In this document: positions 33,643 to 41,283 of the stretch, one piece after another
Layout: each line of letters begins with the position of its first letter
Position numbering within the stretch: position 1 is the first letter of the stretch
Source of the DNA: Tolumonas lignilytica
GTDB taxonomy: Bacteria > Pseudomonadota > Gammaproteobacteria > Enterobacterales > Aeromonadaceae
Reading direction: 5' to 3'
Assembly: GCF_000527035.1 (NCBI RefSeq)
Contig: NZ_AZUK01000003.1
Coordinates: 1-44,289, forward strand
DNA length: 44,289 nucleotides
Translations under genes and position numbers: made by a program
The notes under the pieces: model-generated
The model's database searches: none
Told to the model about the DNA's origin: nothing
Seen by the model: only the letters and a program-made list of their open reading frames with translations

Positions 33643-33702
33643 GCATAACTATTACTTATGGGGCAGCACGCAGTGCTGTCCGCCATTAAGTTTTTGTTAT
33701 GT
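33643..33702 (-). other. attC site 47, subtype S1
   Basis: Ends GCATAAC/GTTATGT, core GGGGCAGCACGCAGTGCTGTCC. attC of Nudix copy 3. Confidence 0.92.
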
Positions 33703-33929
33703 GATTTTGGCTGCAGCAAAAGACGGTTTTTTTGAGAGCAAAAGCTACCGCACTGACTATCGACAATCAGATGCCCAACAACCGTGTTCTGCTCTTGATT
33801 TACTCATATGAACATGATGCCGAATGGTACTGAAAGAGACAAATGAAATTGGGGACTCAATTAATGAAAACTGAGCTATATCAATGCTGTGCATCATATC
33901 TGTGCAAGGTGATGATAGATTAATCAGCA

Positions 33930-34334
33930 TTAGAATTTAGCACTGGTAACAACACCCGAAAAATTAAGGCAGTCAGATATGCGCTGTTGCTGGACAGCAC
34001 TGAGTTCTGAAATTGAGGCATAACGAAATTCAGAATGTTCATGACTGAGAATGATGTTAGAAGGCGAGGGCAGTTCGCAACGGAAAATGAAAGCCTGTGA
34101 ATTATAGGCAGAATGGAAATACACACCGCTGAGATAATGGATAAGAATTTCAGACCCGAGTTCTTCTCGGCACTCGCGGATCAACGCTTCGTGAATGGTT
34201 TCACCGGGCTCTAATGCACCACCAGGAAGCCCCCAGGATTTGGAACCGTAATCGGCTTTTAAGAGTAAAACTTGCCCTTCGGAATTAAGAATGACCGCAT
34301 GACTGCTGAGCCTGAATTTATCATCAAAATCCAT
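33930..34334 (-). CDS. Nudix hydrolase, copy 3 of 3
   Basis: 134 residues, differing from copy 1 at only a few positions (for example MDFDDKF for MAFDDKF, GQVLLL for GHVLLL). The Nudix box is complete. The 225-bp tail and the S1 attC also match copy 1, so the whole cassette was duplicated. AAGGGG lies before the ATG. Substrate unknown. Confidence 0.92.
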   Translation of the reverse strand: MDFDDKFRLSSHAVILNSEGQVLLLKADYGSKSWGLPGGALEPGETIHEALIRECREELGSEILIHYLSGVYFHSAYNSQAFIFRCELPSPSNIILSHEHSEFRYASISELSAVQQQRISDCLNFSGVVTSAKF

Positions 34335-34349
34335 GACAACCCCTTAATC

Positions 34350-34426
34350 ACATAACTTTAAGCTAAACGGCGGCACATAGTGCCGTCCAGTGAGCAACGC
34401 GAACGGGTTTGAGCGCCTTGTTAGCT
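34350..34426 (-). other. attC site 48, L1 variant
   Basis: Ends ACATAAC/GTTAGCT, core GGCGGCACATAGTGCCGTCC, then GGGTTTGAGCGCC. Here an L-type site follows a real gene and supplies its stop. Confidence 0.9.
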
Positions 34427-35293
34427 CGGTGATGTATTATTTTTGATATGCTCTTTAATTGCTTCAGCTATAATTTGTTTCTGGCTTATACGTCTACCTG
34501 GTAATAGTTGCCATATCGTAATTAGAACAGAAAATACGAATGCTGCTATCGATATATATAAACTAAGATTACTACTGTTGAGGTATTGATTGATTAGATC
34601 GTTTTTATTTTTAATTGATGAAGTTAAACTGCTTAAGTCATCGCTTATTAATGTGTAATTATCGGCGGATAATTTCGAGTAAATATTTTTAAGGTCTCGC
34701 TTGTCTTGTTCATTTAAACCATCTAGTGGGTTTAATTTTGTATATTCCTGTATGTATTGATTTATTTTTGTAAGTAGAAAGCCGTCTTCTTTTGATGTGA
34801 TTTCTTTTTGCGTAATTATATCAATCTTTATGTCTTGCAATACATCATTTAAATTGGTTTTGTTTTTATCATAAAAGTATTGAGGCTTAAGTAATACCCA
34901 TATTGAATTTGCTATATTATCGGTTGATTTTGAATAAACCAACTTTAAGTCATCGAGGGATATATCTTTGTTAAGCGCATTATGTAACGCTGTTTTTGTG
35001 TCTGCCTTAGAGATAAACTTGTTATTTCCTTGGATTAATAAAAAAGAAAAGCTGATTGTGGTAACTAGAATTGATAGCAACATGAATAACTTTAGAGGGG
35101 CAAATAATCTGGTTTTTTTTGAGGCGGCTCTGATTTTTAATTCTTTTTCAATGTCTTTTGCTATTTTCTCAATCATATTATCATCAACATCAGTGACATT
35201 TTGTTCATCTAACTGCCTTCTAATCTCTTCAATAATCTCATCATGACTTTTATTGAACCAAGTTTTTTTTGCTTTAATGCTAAATTCAGCCAT
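34421..35293 (-). CDS. Two-helix membrane protein with long soluble middle, unknown
   Basis: 290 residues. A charged N-terminus (KSHDEIIEEIRRQLDEQNVT) leads to a membrane helix (LKLFMLLSILVTTISFSFLL, about 67-86), a helical region of about 150 residues, a second helix near the C-terminus (LSLYISIAAFVFSVLITIWQ) and a basic tail (PGRRISQKQIIAEAIKEHIK). The middle part should lie outside the cytoplasm. No family recognised. GGAAAT precedes the ATG; the stop is inside attC 48. Confidence 0.72.
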   Translation of the reverse strand: MAEFSIKAKKTWFNKSHDEIIEEIRRQLDEQNVTDVDDNMIEKIAKDIEKELKIRAASKKTRLFAPLKLFMLLSILVTTISFSFLLIQGNNKFISKADTKTALHNALNKDISLDDLKLVYSKSTDNIANSIWVLLKPQYFYDKNKTNLNDVLQDIKIDIITQKEITSKEDGFLLTKINQYIQEYTKLNPLDGLNEQDKRDLKNIYSKLSADNYTLISDDLSSLTSSIKNKNDLINQYLNSSNLSLYISIAAFVFSVLITIWQLLPGRRISQKQIIAEAIKEHIKNNTSPS

Positions 35294-35331
35294 TTTTATT
35301 TCCGTATAGTGATTTTTAACAATTTAGATAG

Positions 35332-35389
35332 AGCTAACTTCGACTTATGGGGCGGTTGAAAACCGTCCCACATTAAGTTTTTGTTAACT
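35332..35389 (-). other. attC site 49, subtype S5
   Basis: Ends AGCTAAC/GTTAACT, core GGGGCGGTTGAAAACCGTCCC. It encodes the last residues of the GNAT protein. Confidence 0.92.
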
Positions 35390-35849
35390 GGCTGTTTTGC
35401 ATTAGAAAATTAGTAAACAGCTCATTACGTAATTCAACAGTTTGTTCTTTAATAACAACAAACCCAAATCGCTCAAAAAACGGTTTGGCTGTTTTGCTCA
35501 CATTGGCATGTAGTGAAACCAGATCACGTTCATTTGCTGCATCAATTATGTGTTGCATCAGAGCGTTACCGACACCTTGTTTTTGGAATGCGTGATGAAC
35601 AAAAAAGTGATCAATTAAACCATCTTGTTGAAGATCAGCATAACCAACTATTGTGCTGTTCATTAGAGCAACAAAGGGGGCATTTTGAATTAACATTGAT
35701 TGCCAAATTGCCGGATCGATAGAATCAGAAGCCCACGCTTGAACTTGTGCTAATGAATAATCCTGAATGTTGACCATGCGAACGGTGTTATAAAAAATAG
35801 ACCACAACGCACCGGTATCTGACACTTCATAGTTTCGAATAGAAATCAT
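35373..35849 (-). CDS. GNAT family N-acetyltransferase
   Basis: 158 residues of GNAT fold: MISIRNYEVSDTGALWSIFY, then GLIDHFFVHHAFQKQGVGNA with the acetyl-CoA loop QKQGVG, and VSKTAKPFFERFGFVVIKEQ as the last motif. It moves an acetyl group from acetyl-CoA to an unknown acceptor. The last four residues (LTKT) and the stop are encoded by attC 49, as with the TonB-like gene. Acetyltransferases are classic cassette genes. Confidence 0.92.
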   Translation of the reverse strand: MISIRNYEVSDTGALWSIFYNTVRMVNIQDYSLAQVQAWASDSIDPAIWQSMLIQNAPFVALMNSTIVGYADLQQDGLIDHFFVHHAFQKQGVGNALMQHIIDAANERDLVSLHANVSKTAKPFFERFGFVVIKEQTVELRNELFTNFLMQNSQLTKT

Positions 35850-35896
35850 TAAATATTAATGCCTGAGTGAAGTTTACACCGTGAAATCAGGAAGCC

Positions 35897-35973
35897 AGTT
35901 AACTTTTAATTAAACGGCGGCACGCAGTGCCGTCCAGTGAGCAAAGCGAACGGGTTTGAATTAGTTGTTAGGT
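35897..35973 (-). other. attC site 50, subtype L3
   Basis: Ends AGTTAAC/GTTAGGT. attC of body C4. Confidence 0.92.
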
Positions 35974-36377
35974 ATGAACAAAGAAAAGTCAGTAATTAAC
36001 AAAAATAGAACTGGCTAATTGTGACCACGGACTTTCAATTTTCACTGCACTTGATTCAAACAACCGCTTGGAATTACTCGCCGACAATGCTGATGTAGCG
36101 AAATATTCTGAACGTTCACACATTTTCATTTATCGAACGGACAGTGGGCGTAATCGCCACTACGGCCAGATGATGAGCCGCTCAGGCGTTACACACTGAC
36201 GGAGTTGAAGGTTGCCGAAGACGTAACCCGCGCAGGCTTTCAGTTTGCCAGTTCACGTGAATTCATGTGTTGCGCGAGACAACCCACTCGCAGATAGTGA
36301 GCCATAAACACCACTGGACCATCTGCACAGCCGCTTTAAGGCTTGAATTCATCATCAACAATGAAGCTGTTTTTATT
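35974..36377. repeat. Gene-less cassette body, family C, copy C4
   Basis: Family C body with GGTTGCC hairpin; the closing arm reads GACAACC, giving one mismatch or wobble. The plus frame of C1 is stopped after 14 codons. C4-A10 order repeats as C5-A12. Confidence 0.83.
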
Positions 36378-36453
36378 ACCTAACTATAAGTTAAACGGCG
36401 GCACGTGTGCCGTCCAGTGAGCAAAGCGAACGTGTTTAAACGCCTTGTTAGGT
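36378..36453 (-). other. attC site 51, subtype L1 (shortened loop)
   Basis: Core GGCGGCACGTGTGCCGTCC. Same as attC 62. attC of body A10. Confidence 0.92.
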
Positions 36454-36859
36454 AGGAGAATAAAGGAAATATCTTTTATTCATCACCGCTGGACTGGCTA
36501 ATTGGTGCACAGACTTCAATGTTGCCATTGCACCCGCTTTAAACCACCGCTCGGAATTACACGCCGACGGGCTTGAAACGGCCCCTTTGCGTTATGTTTC
36601 ACTGACATTATTCAGGAAACGGGGAGTGGTCGTTTCAAACCAAAAAGCCCGGATGATGAGCCGCTTCAGGCGTACACCCCGACGGACTTGAAGGTTGCCG
36701 AAGACATAACCAGTGCGGATTTGAATTACACACTGAAAGTGAGATCATGAGTTATGCAAGGCAACCACTTCACCGGTAGTGAGCCGCAAATAACACGGAA
36801 CCCTCATACCAGCCGCTTTAAGGCTCGAATTTTCCGCAAAAAAATTAAGAAAATTAATT
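36454..36859. repeat. Gene-less cassette body, family A, copy A10
   Basis: Identical by eye over its full length to A12 (43354-43759), attC included, 6.9 kb away. Hairpin kept. Confidence 0.85.
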
Positions 36860-36915
36860 ACCTAACTTTTACTTGTGGGGTTGCGTAGCAATCCCACACC
36901 AAGTTTTTGTTATGT
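36860..36915 (-). other. attC site 52, subtype S2
   Basis: Ends ACCTAAC/GTTATGT, core GGGGTTGCGTAGCAATCCCAC. Confidence 0.92.
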
Positions 36916-36938
36916 GTCGAAGTAATTTTGGAAAGCAG

Positions 36939-37598
36939 CTATATAAGATTAGCTTGTTGTTGTAATTCATTAATAAAACTATTTAACGATTTATTAAACA
37001 TTGGAATTGTTTCACCAATAAATTCCCAGTCGAAAGTAAACAAAGCATTACTCCAGCCAAGGTGGTAAACGAGGCCATTTTCATTTGGTTGTTTATTGCC
37101 ATGTGTCATATTGAAACTTTCATGATCAAAGTGAGCTGCTTGCTTGTTACGGTATTCTTTAGCAGCTTCGATAAATTGATAAAAACGATCCTTAACGTCT
37201 TCAGAGAATGCATCTAAGATAATTTTGTCAAGAATTGGCAGCCAGAATGTTTTTTTATTATCAGCAATAAGACCAGCTTTACCATTACCCATATTTATTA
37301 TAGTACAAAATTTGATGATTATTTCTTCAGCTATTAGTTCGTTTATAAGTTGAATATCATGAATGTCGGGAAACAAAGAACCATGTTTTTCTTCAAAGTT
37401 ATCCAATGCTTCACTTTCAAGTCTTAGTCTGATTCCCAGCCTTTCACGCTCATTATCATATAATTCGGTGATTTTTTGCGGTCTACCCGTATTGTAGAAA
37501 CGGTCTATACGTTGTCTAAGAGCAAGAAGTTCAATAATTCGATTAAGCGCTAATTCCCACAAATATAACCTGCCGAGAGTTTCTTTATCTTGTGACAT
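36939..37598 (-). CDS. Helical protein with HEPN-like RN-x4-H motif, unknown
   Basis: 219 residues, predicted all helical. The segment EYRNKQAAHFDHESF holds an R-N-x4-H pattern, the active-site signature of HEPN RNases found in toxin and abortive-infection proteins. The preceding helix and the length are compatible with that fold, but the match rests on one short motif. No partner antitoxin is in the cassette. If not HEPN, it is an unassigned cassette protein. Confidence 0.65.
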   Translation of the reverse strand: MSQDKETLGRLYLWELALNRIIELLALRQRIDRFYNTGRPQKITELYDNERERLGIRLRLESEALDNFEEKHGSLFPDIHDIQLINELIAEEIIIKFCTIINMGNGKAGLIADNKKTFWLPILDKIILDAFSEDVKDRFYQFIEAAKEYRNKQAAHFDHESFNMTHGNKQPNENGLVYHLGWSNALFTFDWEFIGETIPMFNKSLNSFINELQQQANLI

Positions 37599-37652
37599 TT
37601 ATATATCCAAAAAATGCATGAAATATGAGGGATGTTGGTGTTCTAGCTAGAC

Positions 37653-37708
37653 ACATAACTTTTAATTGTGGGGCCACGAAGTGGTCCCGCACTAATTTTT
37701 TGTTAGGC
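37653..37708 (-). other. attC site 53, subtype S3
   Basis: Ends ACATAAC/GTTAGGC, core GGGGCCACGAAGTGGTCCCGC. Confidence 0.92.
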
Positions 37709-37811
37709 CAAACTACTTGTCTAATTGGCACAAAAATAAATATCAGCAATATCGTTTTTAGGGGATAAATTACTATTTATTTAAGATAAGCGCAGAGCAT
37801 GTATCTGAGCA

Positions 37812-38321
37812 CTATCCACCTCGGTAATATGTAATAGCGATATCTGTTTTTTGCCCGTTTTTTTCTATGAGCAAAGTGCCCTCGTAATCATCACCACAGC
37901 AACTTTCTGTATCAATAGAACAAGAAGTCTGAACAACATGACTGTTAAGTATGACCTTAGTTAATTTGTCCTGAGAAAGAAAGCTATAAGTGTAGCTGTT
38001 GCCCAGTGTAGGTTTATTCTTATTTTTGTGACCACTAATATAATTATATTGAGTTCGAATAATGGTTATGAGTTGTCCATTTAACGAAATTATTGCTTTT
38101 GCTTCCTCAGCGCTACTATCACTATGTGATTCGGGCTCAACAAACTCCAAGACACACTTTGGGTTGTTGGGAGAACTACCTGCTCGCATTATTAACGAGT
38201 TCCAGTCTTCGCCACAATGTTCATTAGGTAAATCACTAATAGGAAGTGGATGCGCCACCGATAAAATCGGTGTAGCTATTAGGATGAAACTAACAAATAT
38301 TTTTAAAAATCGAAAAATCAT
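37812..38321 (-). CDS. Secreted protein, unknown
   Basis: 169 residues with a clear signal peptide (FLKIFVSFILIATPILSVAH, cleavage near SVA). The mature part has six or so cysteines (EHCGEDW, PKCVLEF, TSCSIDTESCCGDDYEG) that suggest disulfides, and a beta-rich layout. No family recognised. Likely periplasmic. About 100 bp of noncoding sequence lies between its stop and attC 53. Confidence 0.72.
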   Translation of the reverse strand: MIFRFLKIFVSFILIATPILSVAHPLPISDLPNEHCGEDWNSLIMRAGSSPNNPKCVLEFVEPESHSDSSAEEAKAIISLNGQLITIIRTQYNYISGHKNKNKPTLGNSYTYSFLSQDKLTKVILNSHVVQTSCSIDTESCCGDDYEGTLLIEKNGQKTDIAITYYRGG

Positions 38322-38328
38322 AATTAGG

Positions 38329-38388
38329 GCCTAACTATTACTTATGGGGCAGCACGGAGTGCTGTCCGCCATTAAGTTTTTGTTAGCT
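38329..38388 (-). other. attC site 54, subtype S1
   Basis: Ends GCCTAAC/GTTAGCT, core GGGGCAGCACGGAGTGCTGTCC. Confidence 0.92.
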
Positions 38389-38394
38389 TTTGCC

Positions 38395-39033
38395 CTAATT
38401 TGTGACTAAATTTAATTCAGGTGTAAATTGCTGGATAAGCAGATTTATGATGAACAATGTCAATAATATCACTTTAATTTTGTTTTTATGTTTTGTTTCT
38501 TCGAATTTTATAACGACTGTATCTGCGATAAAATCATGAATTGATCTGCGTTTTGTATTACACATCATCGTTATAAACTCAAGCAGCGACAAAAATAAAA
38601 TCGGTGATCCGAATAGCATTAGCGTAAAATGATTACCTAATGCTCTATTGGCTAGCATGCCATGAGATAAGTTAAATAATTGTATAGTTAAAAATATTAA
38701 ACTAAAGCTAGAAAATAAAATTTGACGAAGGACCGCATGTTTGGGGCCAACCTCACACTCATTAGATGTTAGTATCTTAATTCCGGAAGCCATTTTTCCT
38801 GGTGTTTGGCCAAATCGTGCAACGAAATAGTAATAGTAGTAAATGATGACTGCAGTATAAAAAACGCTCCAAATCTGAAGTGTCAGTGGATTTGATATTG
38901 AATTCCATAGATATTTATCAAACCATGCAAAAGGAGCCAATGCAGCGGAATCAAGACATGCTGCTATTATTCGTCGTTTTAAAGTACAAAATTTATCTGG
39001 AACATAATTATCATTTTCTATTGTGCTTTCCAT
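38395..39033 (-). CDS. RDD family membrane protein
   Basis: 212 residues with four to five membrane helices. The defining RDD residues are seen: RRIIAACLDSAALAP (Arg and Asp of helix 1), FGQTPGKMASGIKIL after helix 2, and NTKRRSIHDFIADTVVI toward the end. Some RDD proteins are linked to Na+/H+ exchange or membrane assembly, but most have no known role. Single gene of its cassette. Confidence 0.9.
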   Translation of the reverse strand: MESTIENDNYVPDKFCTLKRRIIAACLDSAALAPFAWFDKYLWNSISNPLTLQIWSVFYTAVIIYYYYYFVARFGQTPGKMASGIKILTSNECEVGPKHAVLRQILFSSFSLIFLTIQLFNLSHGMLANRALGNHFTLMLFGSPILFLSLLEFITMMCNTKRRSIHDFIADTVVIKFEETKHKNKIKVILLTLFIINLLIQQFTPELNLVTN

Positions 39034-39063
39034 GATTTATTACCCATGCATTTATAATAAAAA

Positions 39064-39118
39064 AGCTAACTTCGACTTGTGGGGCGCGTTAGCGTCCCAC
39101 ACCAAGTTTTTGTTAACT
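39064..39118 (-). other. attC site 55, subtype S6
   Basis: Ends AGCTAAC/GTTAACT, core GGGGCGCGTTAGCGTCCCAC. It holds the stop codon of the hydrolase gene. Confidence 0.92.
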
Positions 39119-39655
39119 AGCAAATTCGACTAGTTCAGATTGCTCAGTTTTAATTGTCACGCCGAAACTTTTAATATTTGGCAATGTAGCATTATGATGT
39201 TGAATGATGAATTCAGCAGGTGCGTGTTGTTTATCATGTGTTGTATGAGTATCACTCACTAACGTGATTTCAAAACCCTTTGCCGCTGCACTTCGAATCG
39301 TTGTATCTACACAAAATTCAGTTGCGTAGCCACAGACTACCAATTCAGAAACAGTTTGGTTTGTTAAAATTTGAAGCAAGTCGGTTTTTAAAAAAGAGTC
39401 AGGCGTGGTTTTGCGAACATAAAAATCTGATTCAGCCTGATTCAAATTATTAGGCAATTCCCAGCCATCACTCTGAAATTTCAGAATTTCATGGTTTGGT
39501 GTTTCATGTTGTATCCATATGACAGGCGCATTAGACGCTCGTGCCTTATCAGCAAGTTTATTGATATTAGAAATCACTTCATCAGATTTGTAAGGCGATG
39601 GTTTTGGTTCAAATAAGCCAACTTGGACGTCAATAATTAATAATGCTTTTGTCAT
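39113..39655 (-). CDS. Isochorismatase-like cysteine hydrolase
   Basis: 180 residues of the isochorismatase/nicotinamidase superfamily. The catalytic triad is visible: Asp9 in ALLIIDVQVGLF, Lys in FYVRKTTPDSF, and Cys in VVCGYATEFCVDTTIRSA, with the cis-peptide region just before it. Family members hydrolyse amides or enol ethers; the exact substrate (nicotinamide, a carbamate, other) cannot be told. Single gene of its cassette. Confidence 0.92.
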   Translation of the reverse strand: MTKALLIIDVQVGLFEPKPSPYKSDEVISNINKLADKARASNAPVIWIQHETPNHEILKFQSDGWELPNNLNQAESDFYVRKTTPDSFLKTDLLQILTNQTVSELVVCGYATEFCVDTTIRSAAAKGFEITLVSDTHTTHDKQHAPAEFIIQHHNATLPNIKSFGVTIKTEQSELVEFAS

Positions 39656-39684
39656 TTGAATATGTGCTCAGAGTTGTAATTGCT

Positions 39685-39744
39685 AGTTAACTTCGTTTTA
39701 TGCGGTGGCACGTAGTGCCATCCGACATTAAAATTTTGTTATCT
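39685..39744 (-). other. attC site 56, subtype S4
   Basis: Ends AGTTAAC/GTTATCT, core GCGGTGGCACGTAGTGCCATCCGAC. Confidence 0.9.
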
Positions 39745-39762
39745 ATCGTTTAATTTCAGCCT

Positions 39763-40026
39763 TTATTCATAGTGATAACGACAGGAAATGATCGTGAAAC
39801 GGTTATCTTCTACTGCATAAACAAGGCGATTTGTGTCATCAATACGGCGAGACCAAAAACCTGATAGATTCATTTTTAAAGGTTCTGGTTTTCCAATACC
39901 TTCAAATGGAGATCGTTTGATATCTTCGATAATTTTATTGATGCGTTTTAGCGTTTTTTTGTCTTGGTTTTGCCAATAAAGATAATCATCCCAAGCTTCG
40001 TCAGTCCAAGTCAGTAATCTACTCAT
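39763..40026 (-). CDS. yoeB: YoeB toxin, ribosome-dependent mRNA interferase
   Basis: 87 residues from the ATG at 40024-40026, very close to Escherichia coli YoeB: WDDYLYWQNQDKKTLKRIN, PFEGIGKPEPLKMNLSGFWS, NRLVYAV and the C-terminal CRYHYE. The catalytic Glu (in KPEPLK), Arg (in NRLVYAV) and His (in RYHY) are all kept. It cleaves mRNA on the ribosome when not held by YefM. Its start overlaps the yefM stop by eight bases. Confidence 0.96.
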   Translation of the reverse strand: MSRLLTWTDEAWDDYLYWQNQDKKTLKRINKIIEDIKRSPFEGIGKPEPLKMNLSGFWSRRIDDTNRLVYAVEDNRFTIISCRYHYE

Positions 40027-40273
40027 CAATCAGATCTCGCTCTTGAGTCTGATTATTACGGTATTGCGCGATTGATTTTGCCAAATGAGCAGCATTAGCT
40101 GGCGATTTTAATAGATGAACGGTTTCCATGAGGCTGTTGTAATAATCAAGTGACATCACTACAGCATCTTCAGCATCTCGACGAGTGATAATGGTGCAGT
40201 CGGCATCATTAACCACTTGATCTAAGACTGATTTAAGATTGTTGCGTGCTTCTGTAAATGAAACGACTTGCAT
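40019..40273 (-). CDS. yefM: YefM antitoxin
   Basis: 84 residues, Phd/YefM fold: MQVVSFTEARNNLKSVLDQV, DCTIITRRDAEDAVVMSLDY, YNSLMETVHLLKSPANAAHL. The N-terminal part binds operator DNA and the charged C-terminus wraps YoeB. First gene of the operon, with operator and promoter at 40301-40346. Confidence 0.95.
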   Translation of the reverse strand: MQVVSFTEARNNLKSVLDQVVNDADCTIITRRDAEDAVVMSLDYYNSLMETVHLLKSPANAAHLAKSIAQYRNNQTQERDLIDE

Positions 40274-40301
40274 AAAGACTCCGTTAACTGTGCAACTTAT
40301 G

Positions 40302-40346
40302 GTACAAGTATAGCTCAGTCAACGAAATGTACAATTGGTTGTACAA
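40302..40346 (-). promoter_or_regulatory. yefM-yoeB promoter and TGTACA operators
   Basis: On the minus strand -35 TTGTAC (40329-40334) and -10 TATACT (40307-40312) are 16 bp apart. Two TGTACA cores (40328-40333 and 40340-40345) and a half site GTACA (40302-40306) surround them. E. coli YefM-YoeB also recognises palindromes with a TGTACA core, so this is a conserved operator. Confidence 0.85.
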
Positions 40347-40364
40347 CTAAAACTTTCAAAAGAT

Positions 40365-40441
40365 AGATAACTATAAGTTAAACGGCGGCACGCAGTGCCG
40401 TCCAGTGAGCAAAGCGAACGTGTTTAAACGCCTTGTTAGGT
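40365..40441 (-). other. attC site 57, subtype L1
   Basis: Ends AGATAAC/GTTAGGT. attC of body A11. Confidence 0.92.
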
Positions 40442-40846
40442 AGGAGAATAAAGGATATATCTTTTATTCATCACCACTGAACTGGCTAATTGGTACACGG
40501 ACTTCAATGCGGCCACTGCACCTGCTTTAAACCACCGCTCGGAATTACCCACCGACAGAGTTGAAACTGCCGGTTTACTTTGTGTTTCACTGACATCATT
40601 CAGGAAATGGGGAGTGGGCATCTCAAATCGAAACGCCCGGATGATGAGCCGCTCCAGGCATACACACCGACGGCCTAGAAGGTTGCCGAAGACATAACCA
40701 GTGCGGAATCGAATTACACACCGGAAGTGAGATCATGAGTTATGCAAGGCAACCATTTCACCGGAAGTGAGCCGCAAACAACACGGAACCCTCATACCAG
40801 CCGCTTTAAGGCTCGAATTTACCGCAAAAAATTAAGAAAATTAATT
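40442..40846. repeat. Gene-less cassette body, family A, copy A11
   Basis: Like A9 it has the ATG that opens a 61-codon minus frame (MPTPHFLNDVSETQSK). Hairpin kept. Confidence 0.83.
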
Positions 40847-40933
40847 ACCTAACTTCAAGTTAACGGGCTGGGCGCAGCGAAGCGGAGACCAGTCCAGTGA
40901 GCAAAGCGAACGGCGTTGAACGCCTTGTTATGC
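40847..40933 (-). other. attC site 58, subtype L2
   Basis: Ends ACCTAAC/GTTATGC, core GGGCTGGGCGCAGCGAAGCGG. attC of body B6. Confidence 0.92.
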
Positions 40934-41223
40934 AGTATTGAAAAAATGAACCCGATTTCATCTTGGAAGTAACGACTGGTTTCTCGGGCTAGCGTTCAAC
41001 ACCGTAAACAGAAAAAATGGTTGTAAAGAATTACCCGCGACGGCGTTGATGTGCAGAAGCTCATAATCGCCACGCCAAATTTACTGAAGCTCACGATTAA
41101 CTTTATTTGGCGTATTATGAGCGGGCACCACGCGGCGATAGTGAACCGTAGATAACACAGGACTTGCAGCCAACACCGCTTTAAAACGTGAATTCCCCGC
41201 AAAACTTTCAGCAAATTAAAACT
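40934..41223. repeat. Gene-less cassette body, family B, copy B6
   Basis: Shows the strongest family B hairpin (41059-41122). A 72-codon minus frame crosses it but is not kept in the other B copies. Confidence 0.85.
41059..41122. other. Long hairpin of family B
   Basis: GCTCATAAT (41059-41067) pairs with ATTATGAGC (41114-41122) and CGCCAAAT (41073-41080) with ATTTGGCG (41105-41112): 17 pairs with one small internal loop and a 24-base loop. Of the B copies this one pairs best. Confidence 0.7.
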
Positions 41224-41279
41224 GCATAACTTTTACTTGTGGGGTTGCGAAGCAATCCCACACCAAGTTTTTGTTAACT
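41224..41279 (-). other. attC site 59, subtype S2
   Basis: Ends GCATAAC/GTTAACT, core GGGGTTGCGAAGCAATCCCAC. Confidence 0.92.
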
Positions 41280-41283
41280 GCAT

